The notes under the pieces: generated by a model
What the model saw: only the letters and a program-made list of their open reading frames with translations
The model's database searches: none
What the model was told of the DNA's origin: nothing
In this document: piece after piece, positions 18,575 through 30,356 of the stretch
Layout: the number at the start of each line of letters is the position of its first letter
Numbering within the stretch: the stretch's first letter is position 1
Position numbers and translations under genes: made by a program
NCBI RefSeq assembly: GCF_008329435.1
Contig: NZ_NPKN01000001.1
Coordinates: forward strand, 806,001-870,000
Direction of reading: 5' to 3'
DNA length: 64,000 bases
Source: Rhodanobacter sp. T12-5
Lineage (GTDB): Bacteria > Pseudomonadota > Gammaproteobacteria > Xanthomonadales > Rhodanobacteraceae

Positions 18575-18925
18575 TCAACGGTAAAGGTCCTGCTGGACAG
18601 CTACGGTCAGGGTCCCGTGGTCGCCCAAGGTCACTTGGATCACGGATTCATCGTCAGCGGCCGGGTCTTGGGCTGGGATGTAGGTGATGGGCACGCCTGC
18701 CTTGCGTGCCTGGTTGATGGCGCGGGTGTCAGCGAACCCTGCCACGTCCACGAACTTCTCCTGGATGTCCTCTTCCAGATCTTCCAGTTGCTCCTGGGTC
18801 TTGGCATCCGTGGCACGGCGGAACGAAGGACTGCTAAGGTCCCCAGTGTCGTCAGGATTGCTGACGTTGCGGTTGGCAATCGCGTCGATTTTGGACTGAA
18901 ACGCATCGATGTCGTCTTTCTTCAT
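18575..18925 (-). CDS. small hypothetical island protein
   Basis: 116 acidic residues starting MKKDDIDAFQSKIDAI. The ATG at 18925 has AAGG eight bases upstream; a further upstream ATG at 18961 lacks one. The central part (EQLEDLEEDIQEKFVDVAG) is helical; the C-terminal part (GVPITYIPAQDP...VIQVTLGDHGTLTVAV) looks like beta strands. No family recognised. It is followed by its own terminator. An antitoxin, anti-restriction or immunity role would fit the setting but has no direct support. Confidence 0.6.
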   Translation of the reverse strand: MKKDDIDAFQSKIDAIANRNVSNPDDTGDLSSPSFRRATDAKTQEQLEDLEEDIQEKFVDVAGFADTRAINQARKAGVPITYIPAQDPAADDESVIQVTLGDHGTLTVAVQQDLYR

Positions 18926-19004
18926 ACAAGCCGCCTTTGGCTGGGCGCACTGCTCCCCCAAGGGAACCCCTTATGGCCCATCTGCCCATCATAGAGATGG
19001 CCCC

Positions 19005-19427
19005 ATGGCGATCCAAGGGGCTCTGACTGCATCAATCGATAACTCATTGATGGAACATAAATTGCGACGGGACAGCTTGCTCGTTTCCCGCGAAGCGCTT
19101 GAAGACTTGGAGGGCTTGCACCATCCCGCCAACGAGGCTCTGTTGCAGAGCTTTGAAAACCATACCGGCAAGATTTTGGATGCCGTGGCGCGGGCCATCT
19201 CGGACCGATCGAACTTTGATGATCGTGGCCTGCTGCATGTCAGGACCAAAGACATCGAATGGGGAAACACCACAACTCAGCGCCGGCGGCGGATTGTATG
19301 GGCCACTTTCATCAACGAATTCAAGGGGAGCAGAGCGAATGACCGTTACTCGGAGCCAACACTACGTGTGGCGCTATTACTTGCGCGCATGGGCATCCCA
19401 GGAAAGAGTGTGGTGTATGCGGGATAA
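19005..19427 (+). CDS. hypothetical protein overlapping the DUF4238-like gene
   Basis: 140 residues from ATG 19005 (MAIQGALTASIDNSLMEHK). The first ~110 residues look protein-like and helical (LVSREALEDLEGLHHPANEALLQSFENHTG). The last 30 overlap the start of the next gene in another frame. There is no strong ribosome-binding site. No family recognised. It could be a translated leader for the downstream gene, whose ribosome-binding site lies inside it. Confidence 0.4.
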   Translation: MAIQGALTASIDNSLMEHKLRRDSLLVSREALEDLEGLHHPANEALLQSFENHTGKILDAVARAISDRSNFDDRGLLHVRTKDIEWGNTTTQRRRRIVWATFINEFKGSRANDRYSEPTLRVALLLARMGIPGKSVVYAG

Positions 19428-20271
19428 GGAACCTTTTTTGGTCGGCTTGATGAACATTGCCCAAGAAAGCTACTTCTACGAGGTCAAGGAGATCTCGGAC
19501 GACGAGGCCAATTTTCTAGAAAAAGTCTTTGAGCAACCGAATCAGTCACCGATGCTCAAAAAGATCAACCAAAACTGGGTCCAAATTTTTAAGCAGCCGT
19601 CAACGCTCAAATGCGAGTTGGAACGTAGGCAACTGCTCGAAGGCGAGGTCGCTCAACAGTTGAAAGACGCCTGCCGGCAAAGCGGAGAAGATCTGCAGGG
19701 GGCCATCGAGAACATGGGGCGGCCTGGCCTCGATTTTTTGAAGAACGGTGATGTTTCGTTCTGGAAGAATGAGGATGACCGAATGGCATTCCAGATCTTC
19801 CTGTGTTCACAGTATTTTCGAACCAGACGAAGGCGCGAGGCGGTCTTGAGCGAAACGAAGGGCGCTGCGCCAAGTTGTGTCAACGTCGAAAACATTGTTG
19901 GCCCAATCATGCATATGGCGGCCACGACGGTAGCGTTTTCCATGTTGCGTAAGCCGCTGGACTTATACCTGCTGCGTAACGCCACCTCAGAGCCATTGAT
20001 CACTGGTGATCAACCCGTCATCAACACCCATGCGAGCGATTTAGGGGGCAGGGAGGAAGTTACGGAGCTGCAGTTCTATTACCCCATTTCGCCCACGCTT
20101 GCTGTCCTGCTTTCGGAAGAGGTCCCAGATAATTCTGGGCTAACCTTGGAAAAGGTGCGTGACTACAACCGACAGATGCACATTCAGGCAGATTCTCAAA
20201 CTTTTGCGAACGGCGAAGCGGCTTTGCTGCCCTATAAAGGCATGGAGCGACAGGGGGCCGCCCGATCGTGA
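19339..20271 (+). CDS. DUF4238-like protein
   Basis: 310 residues from ATG 19339, which has AAGGGGAG eight bases upstream. The N-terminus TRSQHYVWRYYLRAWAS followed by VWCMRDKE matches the pattern of DUF4238 proteins (usually HYVPQFYLRxF...), and the later GDQPVIN and FYYPISPTLAVLLS segments also fit. The family has no settled function but is frequent in accessory and defence regions. It lies last before the right attachment site, with no obvious operon partner except the overlapping small frame upstream. Confidence 0.7.
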   Translation: MTVTRSQHYVWRYYLRAWASQERVWCMRDKEPFLVGLMNIAQESYFYEVKEISDDEANFLEKVFEQPNQSPMLKKINQNWVQIFKQPSTLKCELERRQLLEGEVAQQLKDACRQSGEDLQGAIENMGRPGLDFLKNGDVSFWKNEDDRMAFQIFLCSQYFRTRRRREAVLSETKGAAPSCVNVENIVGPIMHMAATTVAFSMLRKPLDLYLLRNATSEPLITGDQPVINTHASDLGGREEVTELQFYYPISPTLAVLLSEEVPDNSGLTLEKVRDYNRQMHIQADSQTFANGEAALLPYKGMERQGAARS

Positions 20272-20464
20272 TGCACCAAAGAGATTGCTCGGCTAAGGTG
20301 ATGGTTTAACTTTGAAAGCCAGCATTCACAACGACCGCAGGCAGAGATCTACCTCTCGCCGGCCAATGAACGCAGGCATCAAACCGATGCCGATTTTTCA
20401 GAGGGGCCGTGAGATCGATGCACAAACCAAGCAGGGGATGGCTTTCGGTAGCAGCACCAAAAAA

Positions 20465-20486
20465 GGGGGCCGCAAGGGGGCCGCAA
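20465..20486. repeat. two exact tandem copies of GGGGGCCGCAA near right island end
   Basis: 11-bp unit repeated at 20465-20475 and 20476-20486, 84 bases inside the right attachment repeat. Related sequence occurs at 11018-11045 inside the left end. The span 20272-20570 holds this repeat and the terminator described next and no supported gene. Confidence 0.5.
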
Positions 20487-20489
20487 ACG

Positions 20490-20515
20490 AAAAAGGCCAC
20501 CCGCTTGGATGGCCT
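20490..20515 (-). terminator. intrinsic terminator facing the truncated tRNA-Phe copy
   Basis: On the minus strand AGGCCATCC-AAGC-GGGTGGCCT is followed by TTTTT. It lies about 55 bases downstream of the tRNA-Phe 5'-half fragment and would end transcripts started at the promoter at 20665-20693. Confidence 0.7.
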
Positions 20516-20569
20516 AACTGATTGATCTTGCTGACTTTTCTGGCTTTCGGCAACTGGCGGAGATCGAGT

Positions 20570-20610
20570 TTTTCAATCCCCTGCTCTACCAACTGAGCTA
20601 CCCGGCCAGG
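20570..20610 (-). repeat. 41-bp direct repeat, right attachment site (tRNA-Phe 5' half only)
   Basis: Identical to 10701-10741. It contains tRNA nucleotides 1-38 through the anticodon loop; the sequence after it on the minus strand does not resemble a tRNA 3' half. This is therefore a fragment, not a second tRNA gene. Confidence 0.88.
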
Positions 20611-20664
20611 AAACCTGGAACCACGTGCAACCGCGAGGGTTGCCGATGTTGCGTGGAGCCGCGC

Positions 20665-20693
20665 ATTAGACCGAATGCGCGGGGTTTCGTCAA
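20665..20693 (-). promoter_or_regulatory. orphaned (probably original) tRNA-Phe promoter
   Basis: Minus-strand TTGACG (20693-20688), 17-bp spacer, TCTAAT (20670-20665), 56 bases upstream of the tRNA fragment. The -35 box overlaps the end of yggX. Sequence around the -10 box (GCCGCRCATTA on the plus strand) resembles the promoter of the intact tRNA at 10761-10789. Confidence 0.7.
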
Positions 20694-20968
20694 GACTCGG
20701 GGTCGGGCGGGGTGAGTCCGGCGGCCTGGTCGAAGTCGCCGCCGAACAGGAATTTCTCCATCTGTTCGGCGAGGTATTTGCGGGCTTTCGGGTCGAGCGG
20801 GTTGAGGCGGTATTCGTTGATCAGGGTGGTCTGGTGGGCCAGCCACTGTTGCCACGCGGGCTTGGAGATTTCGGCGTAGATGCGCTGGCCGAGCGGGCCG
20901 GGCCAGGGGGCGAAGTCGAGGCCTTCGGCGTCGATGTCGAGTTTGGCGCAGTGGATGGTGCGGGTCAT
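20690..20968 (-). CDS. yggX: Fe(II)-trafficking / oxidative-damage protection protein YggX
   Basis: 92 residues starting [21 protein letters not shown], matching YggX in length and sequence ([40 protein letters not shown] is split across the family core). In enteric bacteria YggX protects iron-sulfur enzymes from oxidative damage and may traffic iron. The ATG at 20968 has GAGG eight bases upstream. It follows mutY on the same strand, an arrangement common in gammaproteobacteria and apt because MutY is an iron-sulfur enzyme. Confidence 0.93.
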   Translation of the reverse strand: MTRTIHCAKLDIDAEGLDFAPWPGPLGQRIYAEISKPAWQQWLAHQTTLINEYRLNPLDPKARKYLAEQMEKFLFGGDFDQAAGLTPPDPES

Positions 20969-20998
20969 GGGTGGTTCCTCGGACAGACAGATCTTTGA

Positions 20999-21072
20999 GT
21001 AGGAGCCCGCTTGCGGGCGATGCCTTTTCTTGCGGGGATCGCCAAAAGCATCGCCCGCAAGCGGGCTCCTAC
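20999..21072. repeat. REP-like inverted repeat pair between yggX and mutY
   Basis: A 25-base arm (20999-21023, starting GTAGGAGCCCGCTTGCGGGC) and its exact reverse complement (21048-21072) flank 24 bases. The second arm touches the mutY stop codon. The same 25 bases occur once more at 63900-63924. Confidence 0.8.
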
Positions 21073-22109
21073 GGGGAGAGGTTCTGGAGCAGGGTGCGGA
21101 CTGGGGCGGGTAGGCCCAGTGCGGCCAGTTCGTCGGCGCTGCACCAGCGCAACTGGGGATTATCGGCGATGCCGCGTGATGCTGTCGCGCGATCGAACAG
21201 CAATGGTTCGATGGCGAGGCGGTAGTGGCTGAATACGTGGGTGAAGGGGGCGAGGGCCTGCGCGTCGTCGATCCGCGCGTGTTGTTGCGCGAGGCGCCAT
21301 GCGGCATCGGTGTCGGCGGCTTCGGGCAGGCTCCACAGGCCGGACCAGACGCCCTGCGGGCCGCGGCGTTCGAGCAGTATGCGACCCTGGTTGTCGCGCA
21401 GGATCAGCATCATGGTGGCGCGGGTGGGGGTGGTCTTGGCGGGCTTGCGGCTGGGCAGCTGCGCGGTGAGGTCGTCGCGGTGGGCGATGCAGTCGCCGGC
21501 CAGCGGGCAGGTTTCGCAGCGCGGGCGCGAGCGCACGCACAGGGTGGCACCGAGATCCATGATCGCCTGGGTGTAGTCGGCGACGCGGGTGTCGGGCGTG
21601 TGCGTTTGTGCGTGTTGCCAGAGCTGCTTTTCGACGGCGCTTTCGCCGGGATGGCCGTGGATGCCGTGGTAGCGGGTAAGCACGCGCTTGACGTTGCCAT
21701 CGAGGATGGCGAAGCGCAGGCCGTGTGCCTGCGCGAGGATCGCGCCTGCAGTGGAGCGGCCGATGCCGGGCAAGGCGCTGAGCGCAGCGAAGTCGCGCGG
21801 CAGTTCGCCACCGTGCTGCTCGACGCAGATTTGCGCAGTGCGATGCAGGAAGCGTGCGCGGCGGTAGTAGCCCAGGCCGGACCACAGTGCCAGCACGGTG
21901 TCTTCTTCCGCTGCGGCAAGATCGGGCAGGCTGGGGAGCGTGTGGACGAAGCGTTCGAAGTAGCCGATGACCGTGGCGACCTGGGTCTGCTGCAGCATCA
22001 CTTCGGACAGCCATACGCGGTAGGCGTCGCGTGGGTGTTGCCACGGCAGGTCCTTGCGGCCGTGTTGGTCGTACCAGGACAGCAGGCGGCTGGACAGGGT
22101 GGGGGTCAT
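21069..22109 (-). CDS. mutY: A/G-specific adenine glycosylase
   Basis: Removes adenine mispaired with 8-oxoguanine. 346 residues: a helix-hairpin-helix [12 protein letters not shown] followed by the catalytic Asp in [11 protein letters not shown]. The [4Fe-4S] loop [17 protein letters not shown] (Cys-x6-Cys-x2-Cys-x5-Cys) comes next, then a C-terminal NUDIX-like domain for 8-oxoG recognition ([23 protein letters not shown]). The early MLQQTQV motif is also present. All catalytic features are intact. It sits in a minus-strand run ftsY - AsmA-like - mutY - yggX, separated from the AsmA-like gene by 168 bases that hold a dispersed repeat. Confidence 0.96.
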   Translation of the reverse strand: MTPTLSSRLLSWYDQHGRKDLPWQHPRDAYRVWLSEVMLQQTQVATVIGYFERFVHTLPSLPDLAAAEEDTVLALWSGLGYYRRARFLHRTAQICVEQHGGELPRDFAALSALPGIGRSTAGAILAQAHGLRFAILDGNVKRVLTRYHGIHGHPGESAVEKQLWQHAQTHTPDTRVADYTQAIMDLGATLCVRSRPRCETCPLAGDCIAHRDDLTAQLPSRKPAKTTPTRATMMLILRDNQGRILLERRGPQGVWSGLWSLPEAADTDAAWRLAQQHARIDDAQALAPFTHVFSHYRLAIEPLLFDRATASRGIADNPQLRWCSADELAALGLPAPVRTLLQNLSP

Positions 22110-22176
22110 GGGGCTTTCAGGGTGGAGGGTTTCATGGGTGTCTTGTGGGCGGACGCTTCAGTTCATCGAGGGCTGG

Positions 22177-22212
22177 CCCTTCGACTTCAGCCCTGCGGGC
22201 TTACGCTCAGGG
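22177..22212. repeat. dispersed CCCTTCGACT...GCTCAGGG repeat (half element)
   Basis: CCCTTCGACTTCAGCCCTG followed by CGGGCTTACGCTCAGGG in the gap upstream of mutY. It resembles arms of the larger element at 63734-63824 (CTGAGCGCAGC..GGAGTCGAAGGG and CCCTTCGGCTCC..GCTCAG). Confidence 0.5.
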
Positions 22213-22277
22213 AGACCGGGGAAGGTATCTGCGCTCAATGCGATCGGATGATGTGGGGCACACGGCTGATCAATCGA

Positions 22278-23357
22278 TCATTTTTGCTGCGGCGGCGGCT
22301 TGGTCGAGGCGGGACTTGCCGGCGCGGCGGCCGTGGTTGCGGGGGCGGGTACGGCGTCGCCGGCCTGGATGACGAGCCCCTCGATGCTGACGCCGGCGGC
22401 TTCGAGTTTGGCGATTTCTGCGTGGCCGCTGCCGGGCGGCACGGTCAGCTGCGGATTCTGCGGATCGCCGAGCTGGCTCCACCAGTGCGCCAGCGCCAGC
22501 GGTGGCAGGCGCAGATCGGCGTGATTGTCGGGTCCGTCGAGTTTCAGGGCGAGCAGCAGCGGTTTGTCCCGTGTGGCCGGGGTCAGCGTCAGCGAGACAT
22601 CGTATTGACCGGCGTTGGCCTGATCGAGCGTGCCCGCAAGACTGGCGGCGGCGCCTGCCGCGCCGTGCCAGTGTGCGCTGCCATTCAACGTGAGTGTCAT
22701 CGCGCTGCCTTGCGAAAGGTGCAGGGCGATGTTGTCCAGTTGCAGCGTATTGCCCGCGATGCGCGGCGTGGCGAACAGCCGCAGCTGCAGCGGCGTGCCG
22801 GCGGCGGTGGTGGCCGATCCGCTGAGCGGGAATGGCTGGCCGGAGATCAGGCTGCCGGCCGCGAGCGAGACGTTGCCGAGCAGCACTTCGTTGCCGCGTA
22901 CCACGCTGCCGTGGCTGATGCTGACGCCGGTGTCGATGCGCGGGATATTGGGCGGACTGCCTTCTGGCTGCGCCGGCAGCGCGGCCAGCCATTCCTGCAA
23001 GGCGTCGAGGTCGACGCGCGGGGAGTCGATCTCCAGTTGGGTAATCACGGTCGGGCCACCGAACACGGTCCGCCACGGCAGCACGAGGCGGCCGTGCGCG
23101 GCGAGCAGGATCGGCGCGTTGGCGCCCTGCGCGTTCAGGGTGATGCCGCTGAGGTCCAGCGCAGGCCGCGGAAACAGGGTCGGACTGGCCGGGCTGGACA
23201 GATTCAGTTCCAGTCCCGCATTGCTTGCCTGGGTCTGCAGCATCGCGGTGAAGCGATCCGGCTGCAGCAGCAGATAGACGGCCACCGCGGCGATGAGTAC
23301 GACCGTCAGGGCGAGGCCGCCCAGGGTCAGCAGGATCAGTCGCAGCCGACGGGACAT
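22278..23357 (-). CDS. AsmA-like inner-membrane-anchored periplasmic protein
   Basis: 359 residues. One N-terminal membrane anchor (LRLILLTLGGLALTVVLIAAVAVYLLL, split over residues 5-32) is followed by a beta-rich periplasmic domain. The opening FTAMLQTQASNAGLELNLSS and PALDLSGITL are typical of AsmA-family N-termini. The C-terminus is an Ala/Pro-rich tail. AsmA-family proteins act in envelope lipid transport or assembly; this one is short and its role is unknown. It starts 17 bases after ftsY ends, on the same strand, suggesting co-transcription. Confidence 0.65.
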   Translation of the reverse strand: MSRRLRLILLTLGGLALTVVLIAAVAVYLLLQPDRFTAMLQTQASNAGLELNLSSPASPTLFPRPALDLSGITLNAQGANAPILLAAHGRLVLPWRTVFGGPTVITQLEIDSPRVDLDALQEWLAALPAQPEGSPPNIPRIDTGVSISHGSVVRGNEVLLGNVSLAAGSLISGQPFPLSGSATTAAGTPLQLRLFATPRIAGNTLQLDNIALHLSQGSAMTLTLNGSAHWHGAAGAAASLAGTLDQANAGQYDVSLTLTPATRDKPLLLALKLDGPDNHADLRLPPLALAHWWSQLGDPQNPQLTVPPGSGHAEIAKLEAAGVSIEGLVIQAGDAVPAPATTAAAPASPASTKPPPQQK

Positions 23358-23374
23358 CGGCTCAGTCCTGCGCG

Positions 23375-24511
23375 TCAGTCATGGCGATTGCCGAGACTGG
23401 CCGGCAACAACCCATCGACGAAGGCCTCGGCTTCGAACACGCGCAGGTCGGTGGCGGTTTCGCCAAGCCCGACGTAGCGGATCGGCAGGCCGAACTCGCG
23501 TGCCAGCGCGAACACCACGCCGCCCTTGGCGGTGCCGTCGAGCTTGGTCACGACCAGGCCGGTGACGCCGACGATCTGGCGGAACTGGCGCACCTGGTTG
23601 ACCGCATTCTGGCCGGTGGTGCCGTCGATCACCATCAGCACTTCGTGCGGCGCGTCGCCGTCGATCTTCTTCAGCACGCGAGCGATCTTGCCCAGTTCGT
23701 CCATCAGGCCGCCCTGGGTGTGCAGTCGGCCAGCGGTGTCGGCGATGAGCACGTCGATGCCGCGCGAGCGCGCTGCCTGCAGTGCGTCGAAGATCACGCT
23801 GGCGGCGTCCGCATCCTGGCCTTGCGAGATCACCGGTACCTGGTTGCGCTCGCCCCAGGTCTTGAGCTGCTCGACCGCGGCGGCGCGGAAGGTGTCGCCG
23901 GCGGCCAGCATCACGGCATGTCTTTCGTCGCGCCAACGTCGGGCCAGCTTGCCGATGGTGGTGGTCTTGCCGGCGCCGTTGATGCCGACGACCAGCACCA
24001 CGAATGGCTGCCTGCCACGCACGTCCAGGGGCTGTTCGACCGGCTTGAGCAGGGCGATCAGCGCCTGGCGCAGCGCGGCCAGCAGCGCCGGCGCGTCGGC
24101 GAACTCGCGCTTGTGCATGCGGCGGCGCAAACCCTCGACCAGTTCAGTGCTGGCTTCGATGCCGACGTCGGCGGTGATCAGGGTGGTTTCAAGCTCGTCG
24201 AGCAGGTCGTCGTCGAGCTTGGGATGACGCACGAACAGCGAGCTGAGCCCACGCGCAAACGAGTTGCCGGACAACCGCTCGCGCCAGCTGAGCCTGGTCG
24301 CAGCCGGTTCTTCCGCGATGGGCGTGGCTTCGACTTGCGGTGCGGCGAAGCGCTCGGCTGCCGGCTCGAGGTCGGCGGGCGCGGGAATTTCCGCCAGTGC
24401 CTCGTGCAGCAACGGATCGCCGCTTTCGGGCGCGACCGCATCGGCCGGCCGCTCGTCGGTGGCTTGTCCGGGGTCCTTCCCTGCGGGTTTTTTCTTCCAG
24501 AATTTGAGCAT
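23375..24511 (-). CDS. ftsY: signal recognition particle receptor FtsY
   Basis: SRP-receptor GTPase that docks ribosome-SRP complexes at the inner membrane. 378 residues: an acidic/Ala-Pro-rich N-terminal A domain (about 1-90) begins MLKFWKKKPAGKD, followed by the N domain. The G domain has GINGAGKTTTIGKLA (G1), DTAGRLHTQGG (G3), TKLDGTAKGG (G4) and GLGETATDL. Length is typical for a short-A-domain FtsY. It is divergent from rsmD, with 74 bases between the two starts, an arrangement seen in many proteobacteria. Confidence 0.97.
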   Translation of the reverse strand: MLKFWKKKPAGKDPGQATDERPADAVAPESGDPLLHEALAEIPAPADLEPAAERFAAPQVEATPIAEEPAATRLSWRERLSGNSFARGLSSLFVRHPKLDDDLLDELETTLITADVGIEASTELVEGLRRRMHKREFADAPALLAALRQALIALLKPVEQPLDVRGRQPFVVLVVGINGAGKTTTIGKLARRWRDERHAVMLAAGDTFRAAAVEQLKTWGERNQVPVISQGQDADAASVIFDALQAARSRGIDVLIADTAGRLHTQGGLMDELGKIARVLKKIDGDAPHEVLMVIDGTTGQNAVNQVRQFRQIVGVTGLVVTKLDGTAKGGVVFALAREFGLPIRYVGLGETATDLRVFEAEAFVDGLLPASLGNRHD

Positions 24512-24585
24512 TGCGGCGATGATTCAAAGACAATGGGCGGCATGCTAACACTCCAATCCGTACTGGCCGCTGAGGATGCGGCCGC

Positions 24586-26240
<1,655 letters not shown>

Positions 26241-26248
26241 TAAGGCGG

Positions 26249-28343
<2,095 letters not shown>

Positions 28344-28352
28344 GGTCAGGAC

Positions 28353-29225
28353 ATGGAACTGTTCTCGATTCAGGGCAACTCGCAGCAATTGGATGGTGGT
28401 GCCATGTTTGGCAACGCCCCCCGAGCGCTGTGGTCGCGCTGGATCGCGCCGGACGCGGAGAACCGGATTCCGCTGGCCTGCCGCTGTCTGCTGGTGAAAG
28501 ATCTGGATGGCCGCAACGTGTTGTTCGAGACCGGCATCGGTGCGTTTTTCGAACCCGCGTTGCGCGAACGTTACGGTGTGGTCGAGTCGCGGCATGTGCT
28601 GCTGGAGTCGCTGGCGGCGGCCGGCCTGACGGACGCGGATATCGACATGGTGGTGCTGTCGCATCTGCATTTCGACCATGCCGGCGGCTTGCTGGCGGCA
28701 TGGGAAGAAGGGCGGCCGCCGCGCCTGCTGTTTCCGAAGGCGCATTTCGTGGTGGGCGCCGAACACTGGCGCCGTGCGCTCAACCCGCATCCGCGCGACC
28801 GCGCCTCGTTCGTGCCCGAGCTGCAACCGCTGCTGGAAGCCAGTGGCCGGCTGGAACTGGTCGAGGGCGAACATTCGCGCGCATTGGGCGAGGCGGTGCG
28901 TTTCACTTTTTCGGACGGCCATACGCCCGGGCTGATGCTTGCCGAAGTTGCCGGCGTGGTGTTCTGCGCCGACCTGATCCCCGGGCGCTTCTGGGTGCAC
29001 CTGCCGATCACGATGGGTTACGACCGCTGGCCGGAGAAGCTTGTCGACGAGAAGCGCGTGTTCCTGGAGGACAAGCTCGCCCGGGGCGTGCAGCTGTTTT
29101 TCACCCACGACCATGATTGTGCGTTGGCGCGCGTGACGCGCGACGAGCGCGGTCGATTCGGTACCGCCGACGAACAGCGCGAGTTGCGCGGTGTGTCGGT
29201 GCAAACAGCCATGGGCGCAAGTTGA
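28353..29225 (+). CDS. MBL-fold metallo-hydrolase
   Basis: 290 residues. The metal-binding signature [10 protein letters not shown] is intact, with further ligands in SDGHTPG, CADLIP and THDHDC, as expected for a dinuclear metallo-beta-lactamase fold. Substrate unknown; the overall layout resembles quorum-quenching lactonases and related hydrolases, but the sequence does not decide. It starts 9 bases after ggt and its TGA overlaps the next ATG (TGATG). Confidence 0.85.
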   Translation: MELFSIQGNSQQLDGGAMFGNAPRALWSRWIAPDAENRIPLACRCLLVKDLDGRNVLFETGIGAFFEPALRERYGVVESRHVLLESLAAAGLTDADIDMVVLSHLHFDHAGGLLAAWEEGRPPRLLFPKAHFVVGAEHWRRALNPHPRDRASFVPELQPLLEASGRLELVEGEHSRALGEAVRFTFSDGHTPGLMLAEVAGVVFCADLIPGRFWVHLPITMGYDRWPEKLVDEKRVFLEDKLARGVQLFFTHDHDCALARVTRDERGRFGTADEQRELRGVSVQTAMGAS

Positions 29226-30259
29226 TGGAACTGCGCCGTTCGATGTCGGTTCACAAGCTCGGGCTGAATGTCGTCGGCGCCTTGCTGGTACTGGCGGGCG
29301 TCGGGCTGGTGGCGATGAACGCCCGAGGCCTGATCAACTATCGCGCAGCGGCCAGCCGTCATGGTGGCGAAGTGGTCGATCTGGGTGCCGACGCGCATCC
29401 CCAAGCCGGCCAGCATGGGTCCATGGTCCGGGTGGTCGGTGTCCCCACGGTGGTCGAGTCACCGCACGATCCGGAGTTCAACCTGAAGGTGAATACGCCG
29501 GGGTTGCTGCGCCACGTGGAGATGTTCCAGTGGCGCGAAGTGCGCATCGGTGCGTCCGTGCACTACGAACTGGACTGGGTCGACCGGCTGCTCGATGCCC
29601 GCCGCTTCGAGGATCCGACCGGGCATGTGAATCCCGACCGGTTTCCGATCACGGGCAAGCATTTCGACGCGGGGCTGGTACAGATGGGCGGTTTCAAGCT
29701 GGGACCGGTGTTGCTGCATGCGCTGCCGGGATCAAGGCAGGTCACCCCCGATCCGGCGGCTTTGCCGACGAACCTTGCGGCCAGCTTCAGCAAATATGGC
29801 AATTACCTGGTGACCAGCCAGCGTCCGGGCGATCCGCGGCTGGGCGATGTGCGGGTCAGCTGGGACGAAGTGCCATTGCAGCTGGTGACCATTGTCGCCC
29901 GGGTCGATGGCGACCGGCTGGTAGCCGCTTCCGATGCCGACGACGGGAAAGGCTACGAAGTGCAGATCGGCGATGTCTCGCTGTTCGACATGTTTCCGGA
30001 CCTGCCGGTGCCGCCGGAGCTTGTTCTCAGTGGGCGGATCCTCGCCGTGCTGCTGGGCGCGCTGGGCGCGTTCGTGTTGCTGTCGACGCATCCGGGGCGA
30101 CGCGACCCGCTGCTCGCTTTGGGGCTGGGCGGATTGGCAGTGGGCGCAGTGGCCGGCATGCTGTGGCTCGGCAGCGACTTGCGCATGGCCGGCGCATGGC
30201 TTGCGGCGGTGGCGCTCTGCATCGTGCTGGTTATCTGGCGACTGCGGCGCACGCATTGA
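29225..30259 (+). CDS. TMEM43/LUMA-family membrane protein
   Basis: 344 residues. One N-terminal membrane helix (about 15-32), a large periplasmic domain and three C-terminal helices (about 275-340). The central WREVRIGASVHYELDWVDR...DARRFEDPTGHVNP matches the TMEM43 pattern (Tyr-x-Tyr-x-x-Trp, F..p.GH.NP). Family function in bacteria is unknown. Translationally coupled to the MBL-fold gene. Confidence 0.82.
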   Translation: MELRRSMSVHKLGLNVVGALLVLAGVGLVAMNARGLINYRAAASRHGGEVVDLGADAHPQAGQHGSMVRVVGVPTVVESPHDPEFNLKVNTPGLLRHVEMFQWREVRIGASVHYELDWVDRLLDARRFEDPTGHVNPDRFPITGKHFDAGLVQMGGFKLGPVLLHALPGSRQVTPDPAALPTNLAASFSKYGNYLVTSQRPGDPRLGDVRVSWDEVPLQLVTIVARVDGDRLVAASDADDGKGYEVQIGDVSLFDMFPDLPVPPELVLSGRILAVLLGALGAFVLLSTHPGRRDPLLALGLGGLAVGAVAGMLWLGSDLRMAGAWLAAVALCIVLVIWRLRRTH

Positions 30260-30356
30260 GAGCCGCAAGCGCAGCGCGGGCTGCAGTCGAGTCGTCATCG
30301 TTCGCGCCGGCGGTGGGTCGCTCCCGGACCGCCGCAGAGGTGGCTCCGAGGATCGC

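Larger units (their letters stand above)
10701..20610. mobile_element. tRNA-Phe-associated genomic island carrying defence-type genes
   Basis: The segment lies between two identical 41-bp copies of the tRNA-Phe 5' half. Its genes are visibly less GC-rich than the flanks and use more A/T-ending codons. Content: KAP ATPase, RloC-like ATPase, MmeI-like restriction-modification enzyme, two small unknown genes and a DUF4238-like gene. No integrase, transposase, relaxase or phage structural gene was found, so it is either non-autonomous or has lost its integrase. Excision through the repeats would leave one intact tRNA-Phe joined to the yggX side. Confidence 0.82.

Noticed and set aside
20312..20521. 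69-codon plus frame next to the right attachment site
   Set aside because: Its C-terminal half is just the translated GGGGGCCGCAA repeat and terminator.
20570..20610. Second tRNA-Phe gene
   Set aside because: Only the 5' half is present; no T-arm, 3' acceptor strand or CCA follows.
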